Part shown: positions 50,718-58,853 of the stretch, one piece after another | Numbering within the stretch: the stretch's first letter is position 1 | Layout: the number at the start of each line of letters is the position of its first letter | NCBI RefSeq assembly: GCF_002007205.1 | Contig: NZ_LAZS01000005.1 | Location: forward strand, 310,001-374,000 | Length of the DNA stretch: 64,000 nucleotides | Direction of reading: 5' to 3' | From: Ensifer adhaerens | GTDB taxonomy: Bacteria > Pseudomonadota > Alphaproteobacteria > Rhizobiales > Rhizobiaceae | Program-made: the position numbers and the translations under genes | Notes under the pieces: generated by a model | The model's input: the letters and a program-made list of their open reading frames with translations, nothing else | The model's database searches: none | What the model was told of the DNA's origin: nothing

Positions 50718-50821
50718 AGGAGCATCCCGTTTTCAAGTGTGATCGCTTGAAGCGGAAAGATGCTCTAGAACGAAAATACCAGAGCGTCCTTTGTGCGTTC
50801 ATCTGAACGCACGGCGCTCTT
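50718..50821. repeat. Complete RIME element in the aminotransferase leader
   Basis: Palindrome one is GAGCATCCC…GATGCTCTAG (50718-50768); palindrome two is AGAGCGTCC…GGCGCTCT (50780-50821). It is highly similar to the element at 48488 in the second half and more diverged in the first. It lies 60 bases before the aminotransferase start. Confidence 0.88.
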
Positions 50822-50881
50822 CAATGAAGCGGGAGGAAGCGGAGAACCGCTTTCCGCATATAATCTCTGAGGAAACACCCC

Positions 50882-52111
50882 ATGCTGGATTGGGAACATA
50901 TCTTCGCGACGCGCTCGAGCCGGATGCGCGCCTCGGAAATCCGCGAACTCTTGAAGCTGCTCGATCGCCCCGACATCATCTCCTTTGCCGGCGGCATTCC
51001 TGATCCTGCGCTGTTCCCGGATGCGGAATTCAAGGACGCCTATGCGGAAATCTTCTCCGGTCCGGCGGTCAGCGCCGCGCTGCAGTATTCGGTGAGCGAA
51101 GGCTACAAGCCGCTGCGCGAATGGCTCGCCAAGGAGATGGAAAAAATCGGCATCCCGGCCGGCGCCGACAACATCTTCATCACATCCGGTTCGCAGCAGG
51201 GCCTCGATTATATCGGCAAGCTGTTCCTGTCGCCGAACGATACCGCACTTGTCACCTGGCCGACCTATCTCGGCGCGCTGCAGGCGTTCAACGCCTATGA
51301 GCCGACCTATGACCAGCTGAACCCCAACGGCAACCGCACTCCGGAAGCCTATCGCCAGGCGGCAACCGAAGCCGGCGGCCGCGTCAAGTTCGCCTATCTG
51401 TCGGCCGATTTCGCCAACCCGACCGGCGAGACCGTCGACCGGGCCGGGCGCGAACGCGTGCTGGCGCTGGCGGAAGAGCTCGATATTGCCGTCATCGAAG
51501 ATGCGGCCTACCAATCGCTGCGCTACGACGGCGAGCCGGTGCCGCCGATCCTGGCGCTCGAAATCGCCAAGAAGGGCGACATCAACAACACCCGCACCAT
51601 CTATTGCGGCTCGTTCTCGAAGACGCTCGCGCCCGGCCTTCGCGTCGGCTGGGTCTGCGCCTCGGAAAAGGTGATCCGCAAGCTCGTGCTCTTGAAGCAG
51701 GCGGCCGATCTGCATTCCTCGACCATCAACCAGATGGCGATCTGCACCGTTGCCGAGCGCGGCTTCGATGAGCAGGTGGCGAAGATCCACCGGGTCTACA
51801 AGCAGCGCCGCAACGCCATGCTCGCAGCGCTTGAAAAATATATGCCCGCAGGCGTGTCCTGGACGAAGCCGGAAGGCGGCATGTTCGTCTGGGTGACGCT
51901 GCCGAAGGGCATGGATGGTGCTGCACTGCTGGCAAAATCGATCGAGACCGCCAAGGTCGCCTTCGTTCCCGGCCGCGCCTTCTTTGCCGATGGCTCGGGC
52001 GAAAACACGTTGCGCGTCTCCTTCTCCTGCGCCAACGACCAGATGATCGACGAGGGCATCCGCCGGCTCGGCGACCTCGTGCGCGGCGAAGCGGCAGCGC
52101 TGGCAGCGTAA
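50882..52111 (+). CDS. Class I/II aminotransferase (2-aminoadipate type)
   Basis: ATG 50882 (MLDWEHIFATRSSRMR) follows GGAAACACCCC and gives 409 residues. The fold-type I motifs are S-F-A-G-G-I-P-D-P-A-L-F-P, T-S-G-S-Q-Q-G-L-D, D-F-A-N-P-T-G and the PLP lysine in S-F-S-K-T-L-A-P-G-L-R-V-G-W. The layout is shared with LysN-type 2-aminoadipate transaminases and MocR-related enzymes. Substrate is uncertain. Confidence 0.9.
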   Translation: MLDWEHIFATRSSRMRASEIRELLKLLDRPDIISFAGGIPDPALFPDAEFKDAYAEIFSGPAVSAALQYSVSEGYKPLREWLAKEMEKIGIPAGADNIFITSGSQQGLDYIGKLFLSPNDTALVTWPTYLGALQAFNAYEPTYDQLNPNGNRTPEAYRQAATEAGGRVKFAYLSADFANPTGETVDRAGRERVLALAEELDIAVIEDAAYQSLRYDGEPVPPILALEIAKKGDINNTRTIYCGSFSKTLAPGLRVGWVCASEKVIRKLVLLKQAADLHSSTINQMAICTVAERGFDEQVAKIHRVYKQRRNAMLAALEKYMPAGVSWTKPEGGMFVWVTLPKGMDGAALLAKSIETAKVAFVPGRAFFADGSGENTLRVSFSCANDQMIDEGIRRLGDLVRGEAAALAA

Positions 52112-52140
52112 GGCTTCGTCAGACCTTCCTCATTTCGGGA

Positions 52141-52174
52141 AACGCGCTCGCTCCGGCGGGCGCGTTTTTCTTTT
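52141..52174 (+). terminator. Intrinsic terminator after aminotransferase
   Basis: AACGCGC (52141-52147) pairs with GCGCGTT (52160-52166), followed by TTTCTTTT. Clear stem with T-run. Confidence 0.8.
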
Positions 52175-52381
52175 GGCTGGTAAAACCTTCGTGTTTTAGT
52201 CAAGATGACGCATTGATCGAAGCGGGGCCTTCCGATAGTTAGAACGTGACATGACCGGGGCACTCCCGGCCACGTAAGCGTTAACGTCACTCAACGCGTA
52301 TGATCGAACGGCCAGAAGCGGCTTCGATCTGCGCGACTGTGTCCTGCGGATCGAGCTTTCAAGGCCCTCCAAAGGATGCAA

Positions 52382-53152
52382 ATGGACAATTCTCCCAACT
52401 ATTCCCATCTCCCGACGCCGCGCATCGAGCGTGTTCGCCACGAGCTGAAGCGCCGCTCGCTCGTCGTTTCCGGCATCGAACGGGTGACGCCGGGCATGCT
52501 CCGGATCACGCTTTCCGGCGAGGATCTCACCGACTTCGTCAGCCTCGGGGCGGACGACCACATCAAGATCTTCGTGCCCGGCGCCGACGGTGCCGTCGAG
52601 CACCGGGACTATACGCCACGGCGCTACGACACCGACGCCCGCATGCTGGCGCTCGATTTCGCGTTGCACGAGGCAGGCCCCGTGACCGCTTGGGCGATGA
52701 AGGCCTCCGTGGGGGACAAGCTCGAGATCGGCGGGCCGCGCGGTTCGGCGGTCGTGTCTGGAGATTTCACGCGATGGCTGCTGATCGGCGACGAGACGGC
52801 GCTGCCGGCGATCGGGCGGCGGATCGAGGAAACGCCGGCGGGGCATCAGATCACCGCGATCGCCGTCGTCACCGGGCCGGACGAGCGGCAGGCCTTCCGC
52901 AGTGAAGCGGCGCTCACCACCCGTTGGGCCTATCGCCCGCTTGAGAAAGCGAACGACCCTTCGGCGTTGCTGTCGCGTGTGCGCGAAGTTCCGCTCGAAC
53001 CCGGCACCTTCGTCTGGATCGCGGCCGAAGCGGCGGTGACGCGGGCGATCCGCACCCATTTCGTCGAGGAGCGCGGCCTGCCGCTCACCTGGCTGAAGGC
53101 TTCCGGTTACTGGGTGAAGGGCAAGGCCGACAGCACCGAGAAGTTCGAGTAG
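52382..53152 (+). CDS. Siderophore-interacting-type FAD/NAD(P)-binding reductase
   Basis: ATG 52382 (MDNSPNYSHLPTPRI) has AAAGG at a 6-base spacing; ATG 52376 is less favourable. The 256-residue protein has the FAD-binding barrel with H-R-D-Y-T-P-R-R-Y-D, matching the R-x-Y-[ST]-x-R motif of SIP/ViuB proteins. The C-terminal NAD(P) region is W-L-L-I-G-D-E-T-A-L-P-A-I-G. It likely reduces ferric siderophores in the cytoplasm. Confidence 0.88.
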   Translation: MDNSPNYSHLPTPRIERVRHELKRRSLVVSGIERVTPGMLRITLSGEDLTDFVSLGADDHIKIFVPGADGAVEHRDYTPRRYDTDARMLALDFALHEAGPVTAWAMKASVGDKLEIGGPRGSAVVSGDFTRWLLIGDETALPAIGRRIEETPAGHQITAIAVVTGPDERQAFRSEAALTTRWAYRPLEKANDPSALLSRVREVPLEPGTFVWIAAEAAVTRAIRTHFVEERGLPLTWLKASGYWVKGKADSTEKFE

Positions 53153-53218
53153 GAACGGGAAGGGGCCGGTCGCCGGGGTAATCCTCGCGACCGGCCCGTG
53201 TCCGTCTGCCGATACGCT

Positions 53219-54634
53219 TCAGCCGCGCCGGTTGAGCAACTGTGCAAGCAGGGTCAGGACGGCGAAGGCGAGGATGACGAAGACGCCGGGATAGAGCATT
53301 GAAAGCGTCGTGCCGGGCATGATCGTGGCGGTGACGACCGCAAGGCCGCAGGCGCCGCCCACCTGTAGCGAACTGTTGAGCAGGCCGGCGGCAAGCCCCT
53401 GTTCCTCGTCCGCCACGCCATTGGTGCCGGTGACCATCAGGGCGGAGATGCTGAGCGCAAAGCCGATGCCCCAGAGCAGGGCGGCCGGCAGCAGCACCGT
53501 CCACAGGTCGGGCGTCGGGCCGATCCGCAGCATCAGGAGATAGCAGGGCACGAAGGCGACAAGGCCGACCATCAGCACACGGTTGACGCCGAAACGGTTC
53601 ATCAGCGCACCGAGCTTCGGCCCGAGGATGACGACCATGAGGCCGGCCGGAAGCAGGACGAGCGCCATGTGCAGCGGCGTCCAGCCGTTGAGGTTCTGCA
53701 GGTAGAGCGCGATGAGGAACTGGAAGCCCATGGCACCGCCATAGAGCAGGGCGGCGCTGACATTGGCGGCCACCAGGCTTCTGTTGCGGAAGATGCCGAG
53801 CCGGATCAGCGGCTCTTTCACACGGCGCTCGATCGCCACGAAAGCGACGAGGAAGAGGGCCGAGAGCGCAAAACCGCCGATCGTGCGCAGCGACATCCAG
53901 CCGACATCAGCGGTCGAGGCGATGGTGAAGACGAAGAGCAGCGTGCCGGCGACGAGGGTGACGGCACCGGCGATATCGGGCCTGAGGCGTTCCGTGCGCG
54001 GCGGGTCCTTCGGCAGGAAACGCAGCGCGGCGATCATCAGGAGCACGGCGATCGGCGCCGGCAACACGAAGATGTAGCGCCAGTCGAGCGCCGCAAGCAG
54101 GCCGCCGACGATGAGGCCGGAGGAGTAGCCCGAGGCCTCGAAGAGGTTGAAGATGCCGAAGGCCTTGTTGCGGTGCGGGCCTTCGGGGAAGGTGGTGGTG
54201 AGCAGCGACATGGCGGCCGGCCCGGTAAAGCCCGCCGTCATGCCCTTGATGAAGCGCGAGACGATCAGAAGCACGGGATCGTTGGTGACCATGCCGAACA
54301 GCGAGACGACGGCAAAGACGCCGAGACCGGCCACAAGCACGCGCCTGCGGCCGAAAAGATCCGCACAACGTCCGCCGAGGAGCAGGAAGCCGCCGAAGGC
54401 GAGGATATAGGCGCTGACCAGCCATTGCGCGGTGGCGGCGCTGATGCCGAATTCCGCCTGGATTTCGGGGATCGCCACGGCGATCATCGACATGTCGAGG
54501 CCATCGAGCAGGATCACCCCGCTGAAGATGAAGAGCGCCACCCAAAGGCGCGGCGGCCATCTCAGCGCATCGCCACGGTCGATCGACGGGGCACCAACGG
54601 TGCGCTCGTCGCTCGGGGTCAAGCCAACTGACAT
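53219..54634 (-). CDS. MFS multidrug-type exporter (DHA2/14-TM-like)
   Basis: The 471-residue protein begins M-S-V-G-L-T-P-S-D-E and has about 12-14 helices. Motif A is G-G-R-C-A-D-L-F-G-R-R-R-V, and the first helix carries L-D-G-L-D-M-S-M-I-A-V-A-I-P-E-I, like the L-D-x-T-V-V-N-V-A-L-P motif of DHA2 exporters. It is divergent from a LysR-type gene that probably controls it. Substrate unknown. Confidence 0.9.
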   Translation of the reverse strand: MSVGLTPSDERTVGAPSIDRGDALRWPPRLWVALFIFSGVILLDGLDMSMIAVAIPEIQAEFGISAATAQWLVSAYILAFGGFLLLGGRCADLFGRRRVLVAGLGVFAVVSLFGMVTNDPVLLIVSRFIKGMTAGFTGPAAMSLLTTTFPEGPHRNKAFGIFNLFEASGYSSGLIVGGLLAALDWRYIFVLPAPIAVLLMIAALRFLPKDPPRTERLRPDIAGAVTLVAGTLLFVFTIASTADVGWMSLRTIGGFALSALFLVAFVAIERRVKEPLIRLGIFRNRSLVAANVSAALLYGGAMGFQFLIALYLQNLNGWTPLHMALVLLPAGLMVVILGPKLGALMNRFGVNRVLMVGLVAFVPCYLLMLRIGPTPDLWTVLLPAALLWGIGFALSISALMVTGTNGVADEEQGLAAGLLNSSLQVGGACGLAVVTATIMPGTTLSMLYPGVFVILAFAVLTLLAQLLNRRG

Positions 54635-54783
54635 CTATGTTCACTCCATGGATTGGGGGCATCGCCACGCGGATTTCCGCGGTTGCGATGACCCGGATCA
54701 TCAATGGCTCGATCATTCCCGATTGATCGATCTTTGAAAAACAAGTACTTCTCGATGGATCATTAAACTGGGCTTGAAGATCC

Positions 54784-55728
54784 ATGAGCCGAACACTGCC
54801 AGGAACGCGTGCGCTGCGGACATTCGAGGCCGCCGGCCGCCACCTCAATTTCACCCGCGCCGCTGACGAGGTGGGGCTGACGCCGGCGGCGGTGAGCTAC
54901 CAGATCAAGGAAATCGAGGACCAACTCGGCCTCGTGCTGTTTGCGCGCAGCAGCCGCAGCATCCAGCTGACGCCGGCGGGCGCCGTCGTGTTCGAGGCAA
55001 CGGTCCAGGCGCTGGAGGCGCTTCAGGGTGCCGTCGGCCGCGCCCGCAGGATGGCGCGCGGCGCCCGGGAGCTGCGCGTGTCCTTGACCCCGCGTTTTGC
55101 CACCAACTGGCTCCTGCCGCGGCTGTCGCAGTTTCGCGCCGCCCATCCGGCGATCGAGCTGACATTCGACATCAACGACGAGGTGAGGGATCTCGATACC
55201 GACGATGTCGATCTTGCCATTCGCTTCGGCTCGGGCCGGTATCCTCAACTGAGCGCGGAGCGCCTGTTCGAAGCGGTGATCGCGCCGGTGTGCAGCCCGA
55301 AGCTGATATCGGCCGGCGGCGAGCCCAAGAGCCCGCATGCGCTGTTCCATCACACGCTCTGCCATGTCGAGTGCTACACCGAAGGCATGCTCTGGCCGAA
55401 CTGGCGCATGTGGATGGCGGCTGCCGGCATCGACGATTTCGACGACAGCCGCTGCGTCGCCTTTACCGACACGAGCCATGTGGTGGAGGCGGTGATCAAC
55501 GGCGGCGCGGTCGGGCTCGTCGACCTCGCGATGATCAAGAACGAACTGGCGGAGGGGCGGCTGGTGCGGCTGTTCGACATCGGCGTCAGCCTTGGCGGCG
55601 ACTATGCCTATCACCTGGTCTATCCCGAAAGCGCAAGCCAGGACCCGCGGATCCTCGCCTTTCGCGACTGGATGCTGGCAGAGGTCGGCCGGGCGAAGAC
55701 GGAACCGGTTGCCGACTCGGCCGACTGA
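54784..55728 (+). CDS. LysR family regulator (GcvA-like)
   Basis: ATG 54784 (MSRTLPGTRALRTFEA) gives 314 residues. The start P-x-x-x-A-L-R-x-F-E-A-A-G-R-H-L-N-F-T-R-A-A-D-E and L-T-P-A-A-V-S-Y-Q-I-K are typical of GcvA/AmpR-like LysR proteins. The effector domain has D-V-D-L-A-I-R-F-G-S-G-R-Y. The 149-base divergent region with the MFS gene contains ATGGATC/GATCCAT inverted arms that overlap the start codon. Confidence 0.9.
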   Translation: MSRTLPGTRALRTFEAAGRHLNFTRAADEVGLTPAAVSYQIKEIEDQLGLVLFARSSRSIQLTPAGAVVFEATVQALEALQGAVGRARRMARGARELRVSLTPRFATNWLLPRLSQFRAAHPAIELTFDINDEVRDLDTDDVDLAIRFGSGRYPQLSAERLFEAVIAPVCSPKLISAGGEPKSPHALFHHTLCHVECYTEGMLWPNWRMWMAAAGIDDFDDSRCVAFTDTSHVVEAVINGGAVGLVDLAMIKNELAEGRLVRLFDIGVSLGGDYAYHLVYPESASQDPRILAFRDWMLAEVGRAKTEPVADSAD

Positions 55729-55843
55729 CGCCGCCACGACGGGCCGTCGGCTCGGGGCCGCGGAACAAAACCGGGAAAACCGGGCTTGGCGCCTGCCGCT
55801 GCGATTGCCTTGCCTGGCAGAGTCGGATCAAGTCTGCCCGTCG

Positions 55844-56449
55844 ATGCGCCGTTCCTACATCGGGTTCGCGCCGGGAGATGGAACGGAATTGGACCTGGAA
55901 GACGAGACCGAGCAAAGGGACCAGCCGACGCCGCGCATGTATGCCTGGGCGCGCAATTCGGCCGCCTATCGGCTCGGGCGGCAGATGCTGACGGAAAAGC
56001 AGCTCTTCGACGCCATTTCGCGCAAGGCGCGCGAGAAGTTCGAGGATATCGGCGTCGCCCAGGTGGAACTGCTGGCGGCTGCCGCCGTGACCTTTGCCTA
56101 TGACAATGGCGCGCTCAACGATCAGGCCTATGCCGAGATCAAGACCCGCTCGGCCATGCGCGGCGGCAAGTCGAAGCGGGCGATCGCGCAGAAACTGTCG
56201 GAGAAGGGCGTCGCCAGGGACGCCGTCGCTGCAGCCGTCGCCGAAGCCGACGATCTCTTTGCGGCCGTCGTGCTGGCGCGAAAGCGTGCTTTCGGCCCGT
56301 TCCGCAAGGCGGATCTCGACGAGAAGCGAACGACGAAGGAGCTTTCCGCCTTCGCAAGGGGTGGATTCAGCTTCGAACTCGGCAAGCGCATCTTTGCGAT
56401 GTCGCGCGAGGAGGCCGAGGATATCCTGATGGCGGGCCGCTCTCTCTGA
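55844..56449 (+). CDS. recX: RecX-family regulatory protein
   Basis: ATG 55844 (MRRSYIGFAPGDGTEL) gives 201 residues. The core contains A-L-N-D-Q-A-Y-A-E-I-K-T-R-S and S-K-R-A-I-A-Q-K-L-S-E-K-G-V, corresponding to RecX three-helix repeats (F-N-D-x-x-Y-A and G-x-x-x-I-x-x-x-L-x-x-K-G-I). RecX binds and restrains RecA filaments. No recA is adjacent, as in other rhizobia. The symbol is given with moderate confidence. Confidence 0.75.
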   Translation: MRRSYIGFAPGDGTELDLEDETEQRDQPTPRMYAWARNSAAYRLGRQMLTEKQLFDAISRKAREKFEDIGVAQVELLAAAAVTFAYDNGALNDQAYAEIKTRSAMRGGKSKRAIAQKLSEKGVARDAVAAAVAEADDLFAAVVLARKRAFGPFRKADLDEKRTTKELSAFARGGFSFELGKRIFAMSREEAEDILMAGRSL

Positions 56450-56561
56450 CGGCCTTCCAGCTTTCCCGCCGCGAAACGGCACGACCGGAAGGCGCTGCGG
56501 TCGCCTTCACGGCCCGAACCTTCTACCGCTCCGGCATCAGGACCTGCCTTGGAATAGACAT

Positions 56562-56578
56562 ATGAATGAGTCATTCAT
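56562..56578. promoter_or_regulatory. Palindrome overlapping the MarR gene start
   Basis: ATGAATGA-G-TCATTCAT has perfect 8-bp arms and includes the first possible ATG of the regulator (56566). A MarR dimer bound here would block both promoter clearance and translation start. The second ATG at 56584 lies just outside. Confidence 0.6.
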
Positions 56579-57105
56579 TTAATATGACTTCGTCTCGTTT
56601 CATCAATCTGGTTGCGGCCCTCGGGACGGCTCTTGCCGACGCTCAAGGCCGCGCCTGCGAAAGCACCGGCGTTCTCCAGAGCGACGCCGCGGCGCTGATT
56701 ACGGTCGGCTATCACCCGGGAATGTCCGTCGGTGCGCTGGCGCCGATCATCGGATTTACCCAGTCGGCCGCCGTGCGCTCGGTCGGGCGGCTGGTGAGCC
56801 AAGGGCTCATCGAGCGCGGACGCGCCAGGGACAAGCGTCAGGTCGAGCTTACGCTGACGCCGGCGGGTGCGTCGCTGCGCGAGAAAATTCTTGCCGCCCG
56901 TCAGCGCGCCGTCGAGACGGCGACGGCGGCGCTCGACCCCTGGCAGCAGGTCGATCTCGAGCCGATGGTCGAACGCATGCTCGCAGCACTCACGCGGGAC
57001 CGGGAGAGTGCCGACCATATCTGCCGGCTTTGCGACGAGACCGTCTGCACGCCGGACACCTGCCCGGTCGAGCGCGTCGCGGTGCTTCAGGAGGCGAAGT
57101 CATGA
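56566..57105 (+). CDS. MarR-type regulator with C-terminal cysteine cluster
   Basis: The frame gives 179 residues from ATG 56566 (MSHSFNMTSSRF); ATG 56584 (MTSSRFINLV) is an alternative outside the palindrome. The winged helix region is G-M-S-V-G-A-L-A-P-I-I-G-F-T-Q-S-A-A-V-R-S-V-G-R-L and R-D-K-R-Q-V-E-L-T-L-T. The C-terminus has C-R-L-C-D-E-T-V-C-T-P-D-T-C, four Cys as in metal or redox sites. The stop overlaps the start of an EamA transporter gene (ATGA), so regulator and transporter form one operon. Confidence 0.87.
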   Translation: MSHSFNMTSSRFINLVAALGTALADAQGRACESTGVLQSDAAALITVGYHPGMSVGALAPIIGFTQSAAVRSVGRLVSQGLIERGRARDKRQVELTLTPAGASLREKILAARQRAVETATAALDPWQQVDLEPMVERMLAALTRDRESADHICRLCDETVCTPDTCPVERVAVLQEAKS

Positions 57106-58022
57106 CCGGGCAGGCGGAGACAGCGGCAGTCGGCAGGCCGATCGCGCTTGGCGCCGCGGTCACCGCCATGGTGCTTTCCGCTGCCTGCTGGGGCTTTGCC
57201 ACCGTCATGTCCAAGGGCGCCCTTTCGGCCTTCCCGCCGCCGGTGCTGGTCTGCCTGCAGCTCGGCGCCAGCGTCGCCTTTCTCTGGAGCGCGGTCGGCA
57301 TCACCGGGCAGGGGATCCGCTTTGACCGCGCCACGCGGCTGGCGGGCTTGAGCGGCGTGCTCGAACCGGGGCTCGCCTATGTGTTCGGCACCTTCGGCCT
57401 GTTGTTGACGACGGCCGGCAATGCCTCGCTGATCGCGACGACCGAACCGCTGCTGATCGCAGTGCTCGCCTGGCTGCTGTTTCGCGAAAAGGTGAGGCCT
57501 GCGACCGTCGCGGCGATCCTTGCGGCGATGGCGGGTGTCGCCATGGTGACGGGCGCGCACGGCGCCGGCAGCGGCCAGAGCCCGCTCGGCGACGTCCTCG
57601 TCATCCTCGGCACGCTGTTTGCGGCGCTCTACGTGGTCGCGAGCAGCCGGCTCGTCGCCAAGATCGAGCCGCTGGCGCTGGCGGCGCTGCAGCAAACGGT
57701 CGGGCTGGTCTTTGCCGTGGCCTTCCTGCTCGCCTGGTCGCCGGAAGCGATCGCGGCGGATCTTGGCAAGGCGGATGCGGGCATGCTGGCGCTGGCGCTT
57801 GTCTCGGGCATCGTGCAATACGCGCTTGCCTTCTGGCTCTATCTGGTCGGGCTCAAGCGCCTGGCGGCAAGCACGGCCGCCCTGTTCCTGACGCTGACGC
57901 CGGTTTTCGGCATCGGCGGGGCAGCACTGTTCCTCGGCGAAGAGGTGACGCCGTGGCAGGCGGCGGGTACGCTGATCATCCTTGCCTCGGTTGCGGTCGC
58001 CTCTCAGGCGGCGCGGAAGTGA
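57102..58022 (+). CDS. EamA/DMT family transporter
   Basis: ATG 57102 overlaps the upstream stop by four bases. The 306-residue protein has ten helices in two EamA repeats (A-C-W-G-F-A-T-V-M-S-K-G-A-L, and P-L-G-D-V-L-V-I-L-G-T-L-F-A-A-L-Y-V-V-A-S). The C-terminal repeat contains S-T-A-A-L-F-L-T-L-T-P-V-F-G-I-G-G-A-A. It probably exports a metabolite whose presence is sensed by the MarR protein in the same operon. Confidence 0.9.
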   Translation: MTGQAETAAVGRPIALGAAVTAMVLSAACWGFATVMSKGALSAFPPPVLVCLQLGASVAFLWSAVGITGQGIRFDRATRLAGLSGVLEPGLAYVFGTFGLLLTTAGNASLIATTEPLLIAVLAWLLFREKVRPATVAAILAAMAGVAMVTGAHGAGSGQSPLGDVLVILGTLFAALYVVASSRLVAKIEPLALAALQQTVGLVFAVAFLLAWSPEAIAADLGKADAGMLALALVSGIVQYALAFWLYLVGLKRLAASTAALFLTLTPVFGIGGAALFLGEEVTPWQAAGTLIILASVAVASQAARK

Positions 58023-58072
58023 CGCGGGTGTCGGCGGGGGGACAAGCGTCGATGGCGTGACGGCGGCCGGGA

Positions 58073-58543
58073 TTAGCCCCGCTTCAGCGCCGGATCGTCG
58101 AGTGCCGGATTGTAGAAGAGCGAGAGCGTCAGGCTGCGGGCGATGCGTTCGGCCGTTGCCATGAACCAGGCCTTGGCCTCTCCGTTCGGGGCGATGTCGT
58201 CGAGCGTCGTCGAAAACAGCGCCAGCCATTTCGGGAAGAGATCGGGCGTCATGTTGGCGACGCCGACATGGGCCTGCACCGGCTTCCCGCCATAGCTGCC
58301 GTTGCGAAAGGCGACGGCCGACCAGAAGCTCTTCATCTTGTCCATGTGCTCCGGCCAGCGGCCTGAAAGCCTCGCGTCGAAGACGGGGCCGAGCTCGGGA
58401 TGGGCAAGCACGCGGGCATAGAACGTATCGACCAGCCGGCCGATGAAGGCGTCGTCGATGCCGATCGCCTTCATCTCCGCTTCCGCCCGTTCGCGGATCG
58501 CGGCGACATGAGCGGCGCGGCCCTGCAGGTCGTTGTCGTCCAT
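58073..58543 (-). CDS. Group III truncated haemoglobin-like protein
   Basis: ATG 58543 (MDDNDLQGRAAHVAAI) gives 156 residues. The globin fold shows F-Y-A-R-V-L-A-H-P-E-L-G-P-V-F-D, W-P-E-H-M-D-K-M-K-S-F-W-S-A-V-A-F-R, then a candidate proximal His in Q-A-H-V-G-V, and F-P-K-W-L-A-L-F. This matches group III trHbs, which bind oxygen or nitric oxide. It is divergent from sulfatase 2. Confidence 0.85.
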   Translation of the reverse strand: MDDNDLQGRAAHVAAIRERAEAEMKAIGIDDAFIGRLVDTFYARVLAHPELGPVFDARLSGRWPEHMDKMKSFWSAVAFRNGSYGGKPVQAHVGVANMTPDLFPKWLALFSTTLDDIAPNGEAKAWFMATAERIARSLTLSLFYNPALDDPALKRG

Positions 58544-58853
58544 CTCAATGCCCTTCTCTCTGGCGCCCTTGGCCGTGGCGCTTGCCTTTGGCGCCCTGCA
58601 TATAGGCACGTGGCGATGCTGCGCCAAAGGCCGAAGGCCCGGTTGCGGCAATCTGTCAGGGCCGCAGCCGGACCGGCTCGGCGAATTTTCTACCCCGCCT
58701 GGCAACCGATTGTCCGTAACGCACAAGGCGGAAACGGTTGCAGACCGGCTCATCGTAACTGTTACGTACTTGGACAGGTCCCCTCTGAGCGGCATCATCC
58801 ACACGGTCCTAATTGAGCAGTGCGTTTCCGATCGCCTTAACAGGGAGAGTACG
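58544..58853. other. Divergent regulatory region between globin and sulfatase 2
   Basis: A 310-base gene-free region. It carries the CGTAACTGTTACG palindrome (separate entry) and no supported frames. Confidence 0.45.
58754..58766 (+). promoter_or_regulatory. Shared sulfatase palindrome, copy 2
   Basis: CGTAAC-T-GTTACG has 6-bp arms with one central base, 87 bases before sulfatase 2. The 11-base core GTAACTGTTAC is identical to the one upstream of sulfatase 1. Confidence 0.6.
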
